A stretch of 64,000 nucleotides of DNA, from NCBI RefSeq assembly GCF_900090315.1, contig NZ_FMHZ01000002.1:4186501-4250500 (forward strand). Reading direction: 5' to 3'. The first letter of the stretch is position 1, and every line of letters begins with the position of its first letter. The translations under genes were made by a program, and so were the position numbers. Positions 32,977 to 41,203 of this stretch are shown here, one piece after another. The notes beneath the pieces were generated by a model that did not search any database, had not been told where the DNA came from, and was given only the letters and a program-made list of their open reading frames with translations. The DNA comes from Micromonospora citrea (GTDB taxonomy: Bacteria; Actinomycetota; Actinomycetes; Mycobacteriales; Micromonosporaceae).

Positions 32977-33798
32977 GTGGTCGACATCGATGCCGCGGTC
33001 GGGTTCGTCGTGGCGCACGGGGACGAGGTGGACCGTGCCCGGCTCTCCCACCTGCGCAGCGGCGCGCCGCCGCCGCCCGAACTGCTCGACGCGGCCGAGG
33101 TCGGTCAGACGCCCGGCGGCGGCTGGCCGGCGACGCTGGGCGGGGACGTCGCGTCGGTCGACGCCACCTGCTTCCGCCTGTCGGAGTTGGACGACCTCGG
33201 CGCGCTGGGCCGCCCGGCGGCCCGCCGGGCGCTGGACTGGCTGGCCGCCCGGCAGTTGCCCGACGGCGGCTGGGAGGAGGACCCCGCGCTGGCCGACGTC
33301 GCCCCCGAGTGGGCCCGGCCGGGCGATCCCGAGGCGGGGTTCCACCTGACCGCCAACGCCGGGTTCTGGCTGACCGTCGCGGGCCTGGACGCCCGGGCCG
33401 CCGGCCCGCTTGACCACCGGGTCGGCGGGGCGTACGCGGGCGTCGTCCACGCCGCCGCGCAGTCGCTCGTCGCCCGGCTGCGCCCGGACGGCGGCTGGCC
33501 GTCGTTCCTGCCCGCCGGCTGGCTCGGCGCGGCCGTCCTGCACCGGCAGGAGATGTTCCACGAGGCGACGCGGATCCAGGTGCGGCTCGCCGACCGGGTG
33601 CCGGAGCTGTCGCCGGGCGACGCGGCCTGGCTGGCCGCGACGCTGCGCCGCGTCGGCATCGACGAGCAGGACTGGCTGCTGGTGCGGGCGCGCCGGCGGC
33701 TGGCGGAGACCCAACGCAGCGACGGCGGCTGGGACAGCGAGGACGGGCACCAGTTCGATGTGCACACCACGCTGAGCGCCATCCGGGCCTGCCGCTGA
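32977..33798 (+). CDS. Squalene-cyclase/prenyltransferase-repeat protein, function unknown
   Basis: A 273-residue cytosolic protein with at least three QW-like repeats (RQLPDGGWEEDP, LRPDGGWPSF, TQRSDGGWDSED), as in alpha/alpha-barrel squalene/hopene cyclases and prenyltransferases. It is less than half the length of a cyclase, and the cyclase acid motif DxDD is absent, so terpene cyclisation is unlikely. It is better described as a repeat-fold protein. It lies between two hairpins and appears to form its own transcription unit. Confidence 0.78.
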   Translation: MVDIDAAVGFVVAHGDEVDRARLSHLRSGAPPPPELLDAAEVGQTPGGGWPATLGGDVASVDATCFRLSELDDLGALGRPAARRALDWLAARQLPDGGWEEDPALADVAPEWARPGDPEAGFHLTANAGFWLTVAGLDARAAGPLDHRVGGAYAGVVHAAAQSLVARLRPDGGWPSFLPAGWLGAAVLHRQEMFHEATRIQVRLADRVPELSPGDAAWLAATLRRVGIDEQDWLLVRARRRLAETQRSDGGWDSEDGHQFDVHTTLSAIRACR

Positions 33799-33812
33799 CG
33801 GCGGCGCGATCC

Positions 33813-33841
33813 GGGCCCGGCGGCCCGGGGCGGCCGGGCCC
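33813..33841. terminator. Bidirectional hairpin between convergent genes
   Basis: GGGCCCGGC (33813-33821) pairs with GCCGGGCCC (33833-33841). Flanking copies of GCGGCGCGATCCGGGCCCG (near 33800 and 33850) form a short direct repeat. Confidence 0.55.
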
Positions 33842-33928
33842 ACCGGCGACGGCGGCGCGATCCGGGCCCGCCGCCGGGACGGTGGTCGCGGAGGCGGGTG
33901 TCGGAGTCGTCGGGGCGGAGGGACCGGC

Positions 33929-34444
33929 TCAGCGGAGCTGGCTGAGCACCAGCGGCCACCAGGCGTCCGGGGCGAAGGCGGGGCGGTCGATGCTCTCCAG
34001 CACGGTGCGCAGCGTCTCGGCCCGCTCGGCCCGGCCCGCCTTTCCCTCGTCGGCCTCCACGAAGAGCGCGAACTGGTAGAGGAACTCGACGAACGTCCGG
34101 AAGTTGCTGTTGACCGCCTGGACGTCCTGCTGTTGCAGGTCGAACTGGAGGATCTCGCCGGTCTTCGGGTCGAGCACGTAGAGCAGGTCGGGATTGTCGG
34201 CGACCGCGCCGACCACGATCAGCCTGACGTCGAGCGAGCCGTCCTCGGTGCTGAGCTGGATCGTGTCGAACAGCTCGATGTCGCCTTCGAGGAAGGCGGT
34301 GTAGACGACCTCCACGTCGAGCGGGATCTCGTCGCCGGCGGGGAGCATGTCGGGGCTGAAGCCCCCCTCCAGCCACGCCTCCCGGGGGTACGGGATCAGC
34401 TCGTCCTCGCTCCACAGTGAGCGGAACCGGGGGTCAACGGCCAT
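33929..34444 (-). CDS. SUKH-4-type immunity protein
   Basis: A 171-residue protein. LLYVLDPKTGEILQFDLQQQ followed by VQAVNSNFRTFVEFLYQFAL is the typical SUKH-4 core (nucleic-acid-sensing SMI1/KNR4-related fold). Such proteins neutralise toxins of polymorphic secretion systems. The ATG at 34444 follows AAGGGA. It lies 36 nt behind a second SUKH-like gene and downstream of a toxin-like remnant, all on the same strand. Confidence 0.75.
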   Translation of the reverse strand: MAVDPRFRSLWSEDELIPYPREAWLEGGFSPDMLPAGDEIPLDVEVVYTAFLEGDIELFDTIQLSTEDGSLDVRLIVVGAVADNPDLLYVLDPKTGEILQFDLQQQDVQAVNSNFRTFVEFLYQFALFVEADEGKAGRAERAETLRTVLESIDRPAFAPDAWWPLVLSQLR

Positions 34445-34480
34445 CGGTGGTCCCTTCGCGACTCGGGTGGCGGAAAAGCG

Positions 34481-35101
34481 TCAGGACGACAGGTCCGCGG
34501 CGATCAGCAGGCGCCGCCAGTTGTCGGCGTACTCACCGGCGTGCCGGCCCCTGCGCAGCCGCTCGTCGCGGACACCGGGACCGAGGACCGTGGCCACCAG
34601 CTCCGGGTAGCCGGGGCCGAACACGTGCTCGTCGAAGAACGTGGCGACGTCGGGGGCGATGACGGTGAACTCCACGTCCTCGTCGGGGTGCTCGTACTGG
34701 AAGACGTAGTCGTCCGGCTCCATCCAGTACACGTCGAGGTTCTCGGTGTCGAGGTAGATCGGCGACCCGGCCCTGATCTCGCCGCGCAGCCGGGGCGGGA
34801 TGCTGTGCACCTCGTGGCCGACCGACAACGGGCTGCCCATCGGGTCGTTCTCGTTCACCGTGCGGGCCGCCCACGCCGCCGGAGTGCGGATCTCGTCGGG
34901 CGGCTCGAACCGGAAGTTGTCGCCGGCCACGTGCCCGAACAGGCCGTAGACCTCGGCGACGCCGGGCAGGTCGGGGATCGGCTCCAACGGGGTGGGCTCG
35001 CCGATGACGACGCCGAGGCCCCGCTCGGCCTCCAGGCGCCGCAGCAGCGCGAGCTTCTCCCGGATCCGGTCGAGGCGGGCGGGATCCTGCGGGCTGCTCA
35101 C
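34481..35101 (-). CDS. SUKH/SMI1-KNR4-like protein, probable immunity protein
   Basis: A 206-residue protein. LPGVAEVYGLFGHVAGDNFRF and PIYLDTENLDVYWMEPDDYV resemble the strand-turn pattern of SMI1/KNR4-superfamily proteins, though less clearly than the downstream SUKH-4 gene. The GTG start overlaps by 4 nt the stop of a short upstream ORF with toxin-like sequence, which is how polymorphic toxin C-termini and immunity genes are often joined. Confidence 0.6.
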   Translation of the reverse strand: MSSPQDPARLDRIREKLALLRRLEAERGLGVVIGEPTPLEPIPDLPGVAEVYGLFGHVAGDNFRFEPPDEIRTPAAWAARTVNENDPMGSPLSVGHEVHSIPPRLRGEIRAGSPIYLDTENLDVYWMEPDDYVFQYEHPDEDVEFTVIAPDVATFFDEHVFGPGYPELVATVLGPGVRDERLRRGRHAGEYADNWRRLLIAADLSS

Positions 35102-35330
35102 GGGATCACCTTCACGATGACCGGCGTGCCCTCGGGAACGTCCCGCAGCGCGACGGAGATCTCCCTGCCGAGTTCGCGGTTCGTCCAGGCGTCCATCGGC
35201 CTGAGGTTATCGTACGTGTCCGTTCCGTCCAGTTGAAGCCGCCGCTTGCCGGTCGACGGGTCGTGGACCTTGTTGCTGTCGCGGCCCGCGCCTGTGCCAG
35301 TTGCTCTTCCAGGGCGCTCTCGCCCAGCAC
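35098..35330 (-). pseudogene. Toxin-like C-terminal remnant, possibly frameshifted; 32-aa intact ORF at its end
   Basis: The final open part reads KVHDPSTGKRRLQLDGTDTY then MDAWTNRELGREIS and ends GTPVIVKVIP. Upstream, a different frame gives LGESALEEQLAQAR, so a frameshift near 35285 may have split a longer protein. The only ATG-initiated ORF is 35098-35196 (32 codons), and its stop overlaps the next GTG by 4 nt. Position and overlap suggest the C-terminal tip of a polymorphic toxin whose immunity genes survive. It could instead be a functional small ORF, because TACGAT 12 nt before the ATG resembles a -10 box. Confidence 0.4.
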
Positions 35331-35437
35331 GCCGCCTGCCCCAGGACAAGCCGTGCCGGCCCCGACCCACGCTATCGGTGCCGCGCGTCCCCGACCGCCG
35401 CCCCACCGTCCGGTGTGGCCGACGCCGCCCCCGCCGG

Positions 35438-36682
35438 TCAGCCTCGCAGGTGGCCGTCGCCGGTCACCACGTACTTGGTGGAGGTCAGCTCGGGCAGGCC
35501 CATCGGCCCGCGCGCGTGCAGCTTCTGCGTGGAGATGCCGATCTCGGCGCCGAAGCCGAACTCGCCGCCGTCGGTGAACCGGGTCGAGGCGTTGACCATC
35601 ACGACCGCCGCGTCCACCCGGGCCACGAACTCCCGGGCCGCCGTGGCCGAGTCGGTGACGATCGCCTCGGTGTGGCCCGTGCCGTACCGCCGGATGTGCG
35701 CGACCGCCGCGTCGAGCGAGTCGACGACGGCGACGGCGATGTCGGCGGAGAGGTACTCGGTGGCGAAGTCCTCGTCGGTGGCCGGCACCACCGCCGCCGC
35801 GTGGGCGGCGACCCGCTCGTCGCCGTGCACGGTGACGCCCGCCTCGGCGAAGGCGGCCAGCATCGGCGGCAGGAAGGCGTCGGCGACCGCCGCGTGCACC
35901 AGCAGCGACTCGGCGGTGTTGCAGGTGGACAGCCGCTGGGTCTTCGCGTTGAGCGCGATCGCGACGGCCTTCGCCAGGTCGGCGGCGGCGTCGACGTAGA
36001 CGTGGCAGTTGCCCACGCCGGTCTCGATGACCGGCACGGTGGACTCCTCGACCACCGTGCGGATCAGGGACGCGCCGCCGCGCGGGATCAGCACGTCGAC
36101 CAGCCCCCGGGCGCGCATCAGCTCCTTGACCGAGTCGCGGCTGCCGGCGTCGAGCAGCTGCACCGCGTCCGCCGGCAGGCCGGCGTCGCCCACCGCGTCG
36201 CGCAGCACGGCGACCAGGGCGGCGTTGGACCTGGCCGCCGACGAGGAGCCGCGCAGCAGCGCCGCGTTGCCCGACTTCAGGCAGATGCCGGCGGCGTCGA
36301 CGGTCACGTTCGGGCGGGCCTCGTAGATGATGCCCACCACGCCGAACGGCACCCGGATCTGGCGCAGCTCCAGCCCGTTGGGCAGGGTCGAGCCCCGGAC
36401 CACCTCGCCCACCGGGTCCGGCAGCGCCGCCATCTGCCGCAGCGCGTCGGCGATGCCCGCCACCCGCCCCGCGTCGAGGGCCAGCCGGTCCAGCACGGCC
36501 GCGCTCAGCCCGGCCTCGCGCCCGGCCGCCAGGTCCGCCGAGTTCGCGGCCAGGATCTCCGGCGTACGCGCCACCAGCGCGTCGGCCATCGCCACCAGCG
36601 CGGCGTCCTTGGCCGTACGCGTGGCGACGGCCAGCGCCTCCGCCGCCGTACGCGCCCGCCGGGCCTGCTCGCTCACGCTCAT
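35438..36682 (-). CDS. proA: Glutamate-5-semialdehyde dehydrogenase (gamma-glutamyl phosphate reductase)
   Basis: A 414-residue NADPH-dependent enzyme of proline synthesis reducing gamma-glutamyl phosphate to glutamate-5-semialdehyde. [20 protein letters not shown] and [12 protein letters not shown] are ProA signatures. The catalytic Cys lies in [15 protein letters not shown], and ALNAKTQR and [20 protein letters not shown] are also conserved. The ATG follows GAGGAG and is 10 nt past the proB stop, so proB and proA form an operon. Confidence 0.97.
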   Translation of the reverse strand: MSVSEQARRARTAAEALAVATRTAKDAALVAMADALVARTPEILAANSADLAAGREAGLSAAVLDRLALDAGRVAGIADALRQMAALPDPVGEVVRGSTLPNGLELRQIRVPFGVVGIIYEARPNVTVDAAGICLKSGNAALLRGSSSAARSNAALVAVLRDAVGDAGLPADAVQLLDAGSRDSVKELMRARGLVDVLIPRGGASLIRTVVEESTVPVIETGVGNCHVYVDAAADLAKAVAIALNAKTQRLSTCNTAESLLVHAAVADAFLPPMLAAFAEAGVTVHGDERVAAHAAAVVPATDEDFATEYLSADIAVAVVDSLDAAVAHIRRYGTGHTEAIVTDSATAAREFVARVDAAVVMVNASTRFTDGGEFGFGAEIGISTQKLHARGPMGLPELTSTKYVVTGDGHLRG

Positions 36683-36692
36683 CGCGCACTCC

Positions 36693-37802
36693 TCACAGCA
36701 GCACGAGGTCGTCGCGGTGGACGACCTCCCGTTCGTACGCCGGGCCGAGCGCCGCGGCGAGTTCCGTGGTGGACCGGCCGAGCAGCCCGGGCAGCTCCAC
36801 CGCGTCGTAGTTGACCAGGCCCCGGGCGACCGGCGCGCCCCCGGCGTCCACCAGGTCGACCGGGTCGCCGGCGGTGAACGCGCCGTCCACGGCCGTGATC
36901 CCGGCGGGCAGCAGCGACTTGCGCCGGCCCACCACCGCGTCGACGGCGCCCGGGTCGAGGTGCAACCGCCCCCGGGGCGAGGTGGCGTGGGCCAGCCAGA
37001 AGAGCCGGGCCGCCGGGCGTCGGCGGCTCGGATGGAACAGGGTGCCGACCGGCTCGCCGGCCAGCGCCGGGGCGGCCAGCGGGGCGGCGGTCAGCACCAC
37101 CGGGATGCCGAAGCCGGTGGCGATCCGGGCCGCCTCCACCTTCGTCACCATGCCGCCGGTGCCCACCCCGGCCCGGCCCGCCCCGCCGATGTCGACCCCG
37201 GTCAGGTCGCGCTCGTCGTGCACCTCGCTGATCCGGCTCGAGCCGGGGCGGGTGGGGTCGCCGGTCCAGAGGGCGTCCACGTCCGACAGGAGCACCAGCA
37301 GGTCGGCGTGGACCAGGGCGGCGACGAGGGCGGCCAGCCGGTCGTTGTCGCCGAACCGGATCTCCTCGGTGGCCACCGTGTCGTTCTCGTTGACGATCGG
37401 CACCGCCCGCAGGTCGAGCAGCTTGCGCAGGGTGCGGTAGGCGTTGCGGTAGTGCGCCCGCCGGGTCACGTCGTCGACGGTGAGCAGCACCTGCCCGACG
37501 GTGAGCCCGTGCCGGGCGAAGGCGGCGGCGTACCGGCCGATCAGCAGGCCCTGCCCGACGCTGGCGGCGGCCTGCTGGGTGGCCAGGTCGCGCGGGCGTC
37601 GGGACAGCCCCAGCGGCGCGAGGCCGGCGGCGATCGCGCCGGAGCTGACCAGCACGACCTCCCGGCCCTCGGCGGCGAGCGCGCCCAGGGTGCCGACGAG
37701 CGCGTCGACCCGCTCGTCGTCCAGCCCGCCGGCGGCGGTGGTCAACGAGGAGGATCCGATCTTGACGACGACCCGCCGGGCCGCCGTGACTGCGTCGCGC
37801 AC
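36693..37802 (-). CDS. proB: Glutamate 5-kinase
   Basis: A 369-residue enzyme catalysing the first step of proline synthesis. The amino-acid kinase domain begins [13 protein letters not shown] and contains [35 protein letters not shown] and [15 protein letters not shown]-terminal PUA domain (from ~residue 275) completes the usual full-length form. GTG at 37802 places the start just before the first strand; an upstream frame to 38006 adds non-coding-like residues. Feedback inhibition by proline is known for the family. It is divergent from the alkyltransferase-like gene. Confidence 0.96.
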   Translation of the reverse strand: MRDAVTAARRVVVKIGSSSLTTAAGGLDDERVDALVGTLGALAAEGREVVLVSSGAIAAGLAPLGLSRRPRDLATQQAAASVGQGLLIGRYAAAFARHGLTVGQVLLTVDDVTRRAHYRNAYRTLRKLLDLRAVPIVNENDTVATEEIRFGDNDRLAALVAALVHADLLVLLSDVDALWTGDPTRPGSSRISEVHDERDLTGVDIGGAGRAGVGTGGMVTKVEAARIATGFGIPVVLTAAPLAAPALAGEPVGTLFHPSRRRPAARLFWLAHATSPRGRLHLDPGAVDAVVGRRKSLLPAGITAVDGAFTAGDPVDLVDAGGAPVARGLVNYDAVELPGLLGRSTTELAAALGPAYEREVVHRDDLVLL

Positions 37803-37849
37803 CCGCCCATTCTGCGCGGTCGGTCCCGGCGGACTCCGGCGCCTTCTCA

Positions 37850-37855
37850 TATCGT
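37850..37855 (+). promoter_or_regulatory. Leaderless-type -10 box (TATCGT)
   Basis: TATCGT lies 8 nt before the GTG of the alkyltransferase-like gene; there is no ribosome binding site. Confidence 0.45.
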
Positions 37856-37863
37856 GGCCGGTC

Positions 37864-38178
37864 GTGAGACCTGACGAGTACGTCGAGGCGGTGCTGGAAC
37901 TGGTCGAGCGGATCCCGCCCGGCCGGGTGATGTCGTACGGGGCGGTCGCCGACGCGCTCGCCGAACGCTCGGGGCGGGCGTCGGCCCGGCTGGTCGGCTC
38001 GATCATGGCTCGGCACGGCGGGGGCGTGCCCTGGCACCGGGTGGTGAACTCGGCGGGCCGCCTGCCACCCGGTCACGAGCGGGAGGCGCGGGCGCGGCTG
38101 CGGGCCGAGGGGACGCCGCTGCGCGGCGACGGGGTGGACATGGCGGCGGCGAGCTGGTCCCCGGAAGAGGGGATGTGA
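37864..38178 (+). CDS. Alkyltransferase-like (ATL) DNA repair protein
   Basis: A 104-residue protein of the MGMT DNA-binding family. The winged-helix segment RVMSYGAVADALAERSG and PWHRVVNSAGRLPPG are conserved. The methyl-accepting Cys of the PCHR motif is replaced by Trp (PWHR), the defining trait of ATL proteins, which bind O6-alkylguanine without repairing it and pass it to nucleotide excision repair. A similar small gene (Rv3204) belongs to the mycobacterial neighbourhood. Confidence 0.92.
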   Translation: MRPDEYVEAVLELVERIPPGRVMSYGAVADALAERSGRASARLVGSIMARHGGGVPWHRVVNSAGRLPPGHEREARARLRAEGTPLRGDGVDMAAASWSPEEGM

Positions 38179-38196
38179 CGAGGGCCATAACGTGAG

Positions 38197-38202
38197 TAAC
38201 AT
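38197..38202 (+). promoter_or_regulatory. Leaderless-type -10 box (TAACAT)
   Basis: TAACAT lies 8 nt before the ATG of the GPH-type transporter gene; no Shine-Dalgarno sequence is present. Confidence 0.5.
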
Positions 38203-38210
38203 TCGGCCCC

Positions 38211-39677
38211 ATGGACGCGCCGCCGGGTGGAGCCGGCTCGCCGAGCGCCGCCGCGCCGGCCGCCACCACCCCGCCGAGCGCCGCCGGCGCGCTGCCCCGC
38301 CGGGTGCACGCGGGATACGCGCTGGGGTCGCTGGCCACGGGCGCGTTCGGCACCGTGCCCGGGCTGCTCCTGCTGCCGTACCTGACCGACACCCTCGGCG
38401 TCGCGGCGGGCGCTGCCGCCCTGCTGGTGCTCCTGCCGAAGGCGTGGGACGTGCTGGTCAACCCCGTCGCCGGCCGGATCTCCGACCGCACCCGGTCGCG
38501 CTGGGGCGCCCGCCGGCCGTACCTGCTGGGCGCCGGGACGGCCCTCGGCGTGCTCTTCGCCGCCATCTTCGCCGCGCCGTTCGGGGCCGGGCCGGCCGCC
38601 GGGGCGTACGTCGCCGTCGCCTTCCTCGCCACCGCCACCGCGTTCGCCTTCTTCCAGGTGCCGTACGTGGCGATGCCGGCCGAGCTGACCGGCGACTACG
38701 CCGAACGTACCCGCCTGATGAGCTGGCGGATCGCGGTGCTGGCGCTGGCCATCCTGGTCTCCGGCGCGGTCGCCCCGCTGGTGCGCGACGCGGGCGGCGG
38801 GGGCGTCCCGGGGCACCGCTGGATGGGAATCTTCGTCGCCGGGCTGATCGTGCTCGGCGCGGTCGGCGCGTTCCTCGGCACCCGCGCCGCCGGGGAGGGC
38901 GCGGTGGGGGAGAGCGAGCCGACGCTGCGCGCCCAGCTCGCCGTCGCCGGTCGCAACCGGCCGTTCCGGGCGCTGCTGGCCTGCTTCGTGGTGCAGTCCG
39001 CCGGGGTGGCCACCATCCTCGCCGGGGTCAACTACTTCGCCGACCAGATCCTGCGCGACCCCGAGGGCGGGCCGACGTTGCTCTTCGTCTGCTTCGTCGG
39101 GCCGGCGCTGCTGGTGATGCCCCTCTGGACCCGGGTCGGCGCCCGGGTCGGCAAGCTCGCCGCGCTGGTCGCCGCGTCGCTGATCTTCGCGGCGGGCGCG
39201 CTGGGCCTGGTCGCCGCGCCGGTGCTGCCCGCGGTGGTGGTCTACCTCCTGGTCGCGCTGGTCGGCGTCGGATACGCCGGCCAGCAGGTCTTCGCCCTCG
39301 CCATGCTCCCGGACTGCATCGCGTACGACACGGCGCGCACCGGCCGGCGGCAGGCCGGCGTGTTCACCGGCCTCTGGACGGCGGGGGAGACCCTCGGGCT
39401 GGCCCTCGGGCCGGGCATCTTCGGGCTGGTGCTCCAGCTCGGCGGCTACGTCTCCTCCGACACCGGCACCGCCGCCGCCCAGCCCGACACCGCCCGCCTC
39501 GGCATCCTGCTCGGCTTCACCGTGCTGCCCGCCCTCCTGGTCGCCCTGGCCACCCTCCTCCTGCGCCCCTACGACCTGACCCCGGCCCGCCTCGCCGCCG
39601 CCGGGCCCGCCCCCGCCGCCCCCGCGGCCGGGGACGACAGCCACCGCACCCACGGAAAGGGCGTCACGACTCCATGA
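38211..39677 (+). CDS. MFS transporter of the GPH (sugar/cation symporter) type
   Basis: A 488-residue, 12-helix transporter. LLLPYLTDTLGVAAGAAALL, KAWDVLVNPVAGRISDRTRS and RWGARRPYL are the GPH/MFS_2 signatures of glycoside-pentoside-hexuronide:cation symporters, a group that also includes lysophospholipid carriers. The N-terminal ~28 residues are Ala/Pro-rich. The stop overlaps the start of the PLP decarboxylase gene (ATGA), so the substrate may be linked to that enzyme, for example an amine, amino-acid derivative or sphingoid compound. That link is inference only. Confidence 0.88.
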   Translation: MDAPPGGAGSPSAAAPAATTPPSAAGALPRRVHAGYALGSLATGAFGTVPGLLLLPYLTDTLGVAAGAAALLVLLPKAWDVLVNPVAGRISDRTRSRWGARRPYLLGAGTALGVLFAAIFAAPFGAGPAAGAYVAVAFLATATAFAFFQVPYVAMPAELTGDYAERTRLMSWRIAVLALAILVSGAVAPLVRDAGGGGVPGHRWMGIFVAGLIVLGAVGAFLGTRAAGEGAVGESEPTLRAQLAVAGRNRPFRALLACFVVQSAGVATILAGVNYFADQILRDPEGGPTLLFVCFVGPALLVMPLWTRVGARVGKLAALVAASLIFAAGALGLVAAPVLPAVVVYLLVALVGVGYAGQQVFALAMLPDCIAYDTARTGRRQAGVFTGLWTAGETLGLALGPGIFGLVLQLGGYVSSDTGTAAAQPDTARLGILLGFTVLPALLVALATLLLRPYDLTPARLAAAGPAPAAPAAGDDSHRTHGKGVTTP

Positions 39678-41167
39678 CCGACGAGAGGCCGGGCGGCAGC
39701 GCGCTGCCCGGGACCGGGCTGCCCGCCGAGCGGGTGCTGGCCGAGGTGCGCGCGCTGCGGGCCGCCGACCGGCCCACCCACGGGGGGCGGCTCTTCGCGT
39801 ACGTGTACGACCCCGCCGTGCCGGGCCTGGACGACCTGGCCGCCGCCGCGCACGCCGAGAGCGCGCACGTCAACGGGCTCGACCCGACCGCCTTCCCGTC
39901 GCTGCTGGCGATGGAGAACGCGCTGGTCGGCGCGGCCGCCCGGCTGCTCGGCGGCGGCCCCGGCAGCGCCGCGCCGGACGCGGTCGGCAGCGTCACCAGC
40001 GGCGGCACGGAGTCGCTGATCCTGGCCGTGAAGGCCGCCCGCGACGCCCACCCCGAGATCGCCGCGCCCCGGATCGTGGTGCCGGCCAGCGCGCACGCCG
40101 CGTTCGCGAAGGCGGCCCACTACCTGCGGGTCGCCGTGGACACGGTGCCCGTGTCCGCGTCCACGCTGCGGCCGGCCGTCACCGACGTGGCCGCCGCCAT
40201 CGGCCCGGAGACCGTGCTGGTGGCCTGCTCCGCCCCCTCGTACGCGCACGGCGTCGTCGACCCGGTCGCCGGGATCGCCGGGGCGGCCGCCGAGGCCGGA
40301 GTGCGCTGCCACGTCGACGCCTGCTTCGGCGGCTGGACCCTGCCGTACCTGCGCCGGCTCGGGGCGGACGTGCCGCCGTTCGACTTCGCCGTCGCCGGGG
40401 TCACCTCGATCTCGGTCGACCTGCACAAGTACGCGTACGCCCCGAAGGGCGTCTCGGTGCTGCTGCACCGCGACGCGGCGCTGCGCGCCCCGCAGTACTT
40501 CGCGTACGCGGACTGGCCCGGCTACACGATGGTCAACCCGGTCATCGCCTCCACCCGCTCCGGCGGCCCGATCGCCGCCGCGTACGCGACCCTGCGGCAC
40601 CTCGGCGACGACGGTTACCTGCGGCTCGCGGCGGCGACGCGGGACGCCGTGGCCGGGCTGGCGGACGCCGTCCGCGCGGTCGACGGGCTGCGGCTGGTGG
40701 CGGAGCCGGAGTCGACGGTCGTCTGCTTCACCGCCAGCGATCCGGGGCTGGACCTCTTCGTGCTGGTCGACGAGCTGACCGCCCGGGGCTGGCACACCCA
40801 GCCCCAGCTCGCGTACGCCGACCTGCCGCGCAGCGTGCACCTGACGGTGACCGCCGCGGTGGCGCCACGGGTGGCGGAGTTCGGTCCGGCCCTCGCCGAG
40901 GCGGTGGCCGCCGCGCGGGCGGCCGGGCCGGTCGCGCTCCCCGGTGACCTGCTCGCCCTCGCCGGCACGCTGACCGCCGACGCGCTCACCCCGGACCTGG
41001 TCGCCGGCCTCGCGGCCGGGCTGGGACTGGGCGGGCCGGCCGCCGGGGCCGGCCCGGCACCGGACCGGATGGCGGCGGTGAACACCCTGCTCGACGCCGC
41101 GCCGCCCGCGCTGCGGGAACGCCTCCTCGTGGAGTTCGTCGGCCTGCTGCAACGCCCGACGTACTGA
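39674..41167 (+). CDS. PLP-dependent decarboxylase/lyase (sphingosine-1-phosphate lyase-like)
   Basis: A 497-residue fold-type I PLP enzyme. GSVTSGGTESLILAVKAARD (residues ~105-124) binds the phosphate, HVDACFGG holds the pyridine-binding Asp215, and Lys252 in SVDLHKYAYAPKG is the internal aldimine Lys. The HKYAYAPKG motif and overall order match group II decarboxylases, closest to sphingosine-1-phosphate lyases and glutamate/tyrosine decarboxylase relatives. The substrate is not determined. It is translationally coupled to the upstream transporter and followed by a hairpin. Confidence 0.87.
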   Translation: MTDERPGGSALPGTGLPAERVLAEVRALRAADRPTHGGRLFAYVYDPAVPGLDDLAAAAHAESAHVNGLDPTAFPSLLAMENALVGAAARLLGGGPGSAAPDAVGSVTSGGTESLILAVKAARDAHPEIAAPRIVVPASAHAAFAKAAHYLRVAVDTVPVSASTLRPAVTDVAAAIGPETVLVACSAPSYAHGVVDPVAGIAGAAAEAGVRCHVDACFGGWTLPYLRRLGADVPPFDFAVAGVTSISVDLHKYAYAPKGVSVLLHRDAALRAPQYFAYADWPGYTMVNPVIASTRSGGPIAAAYATLRHLGDDGYLRLAAATRDAVAGLADAVRAVDGLRLVAEPESTVVCFTASDPGLDLFVLVDELTARGWHTQPQLAYADLPRSVHLTVTAAVAPRVAEFGPALAEAVAAARAAGPVALPGDLLALAGTLTADALTPDLVAGLAAGLGLGGPAAGAGPAPDRMAAVNTLLDAAPPALRERLLVEFVGLLQRPTY

Positions 41168-41200
41168 GGCCCGGCGGGGTGGCGGACACCGCGCCGGGCC
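41168..41200. terminator. Hairpin between convergent genes
   Basis: GGCCCGGCG (41168-41176) pairs with CGCCGGGCC (41192-41200), immediately after the PLP enzyme stop. Confidence 0.6.
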
Positions 41201-41203
41201 CGG

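Noticed and set aside
36327..37874. 515-codon plus-strand ORF opposite proBA
   Set aside because: It is antisense to two certain proline genes and has repetitive Gly/Arg/Val translation.
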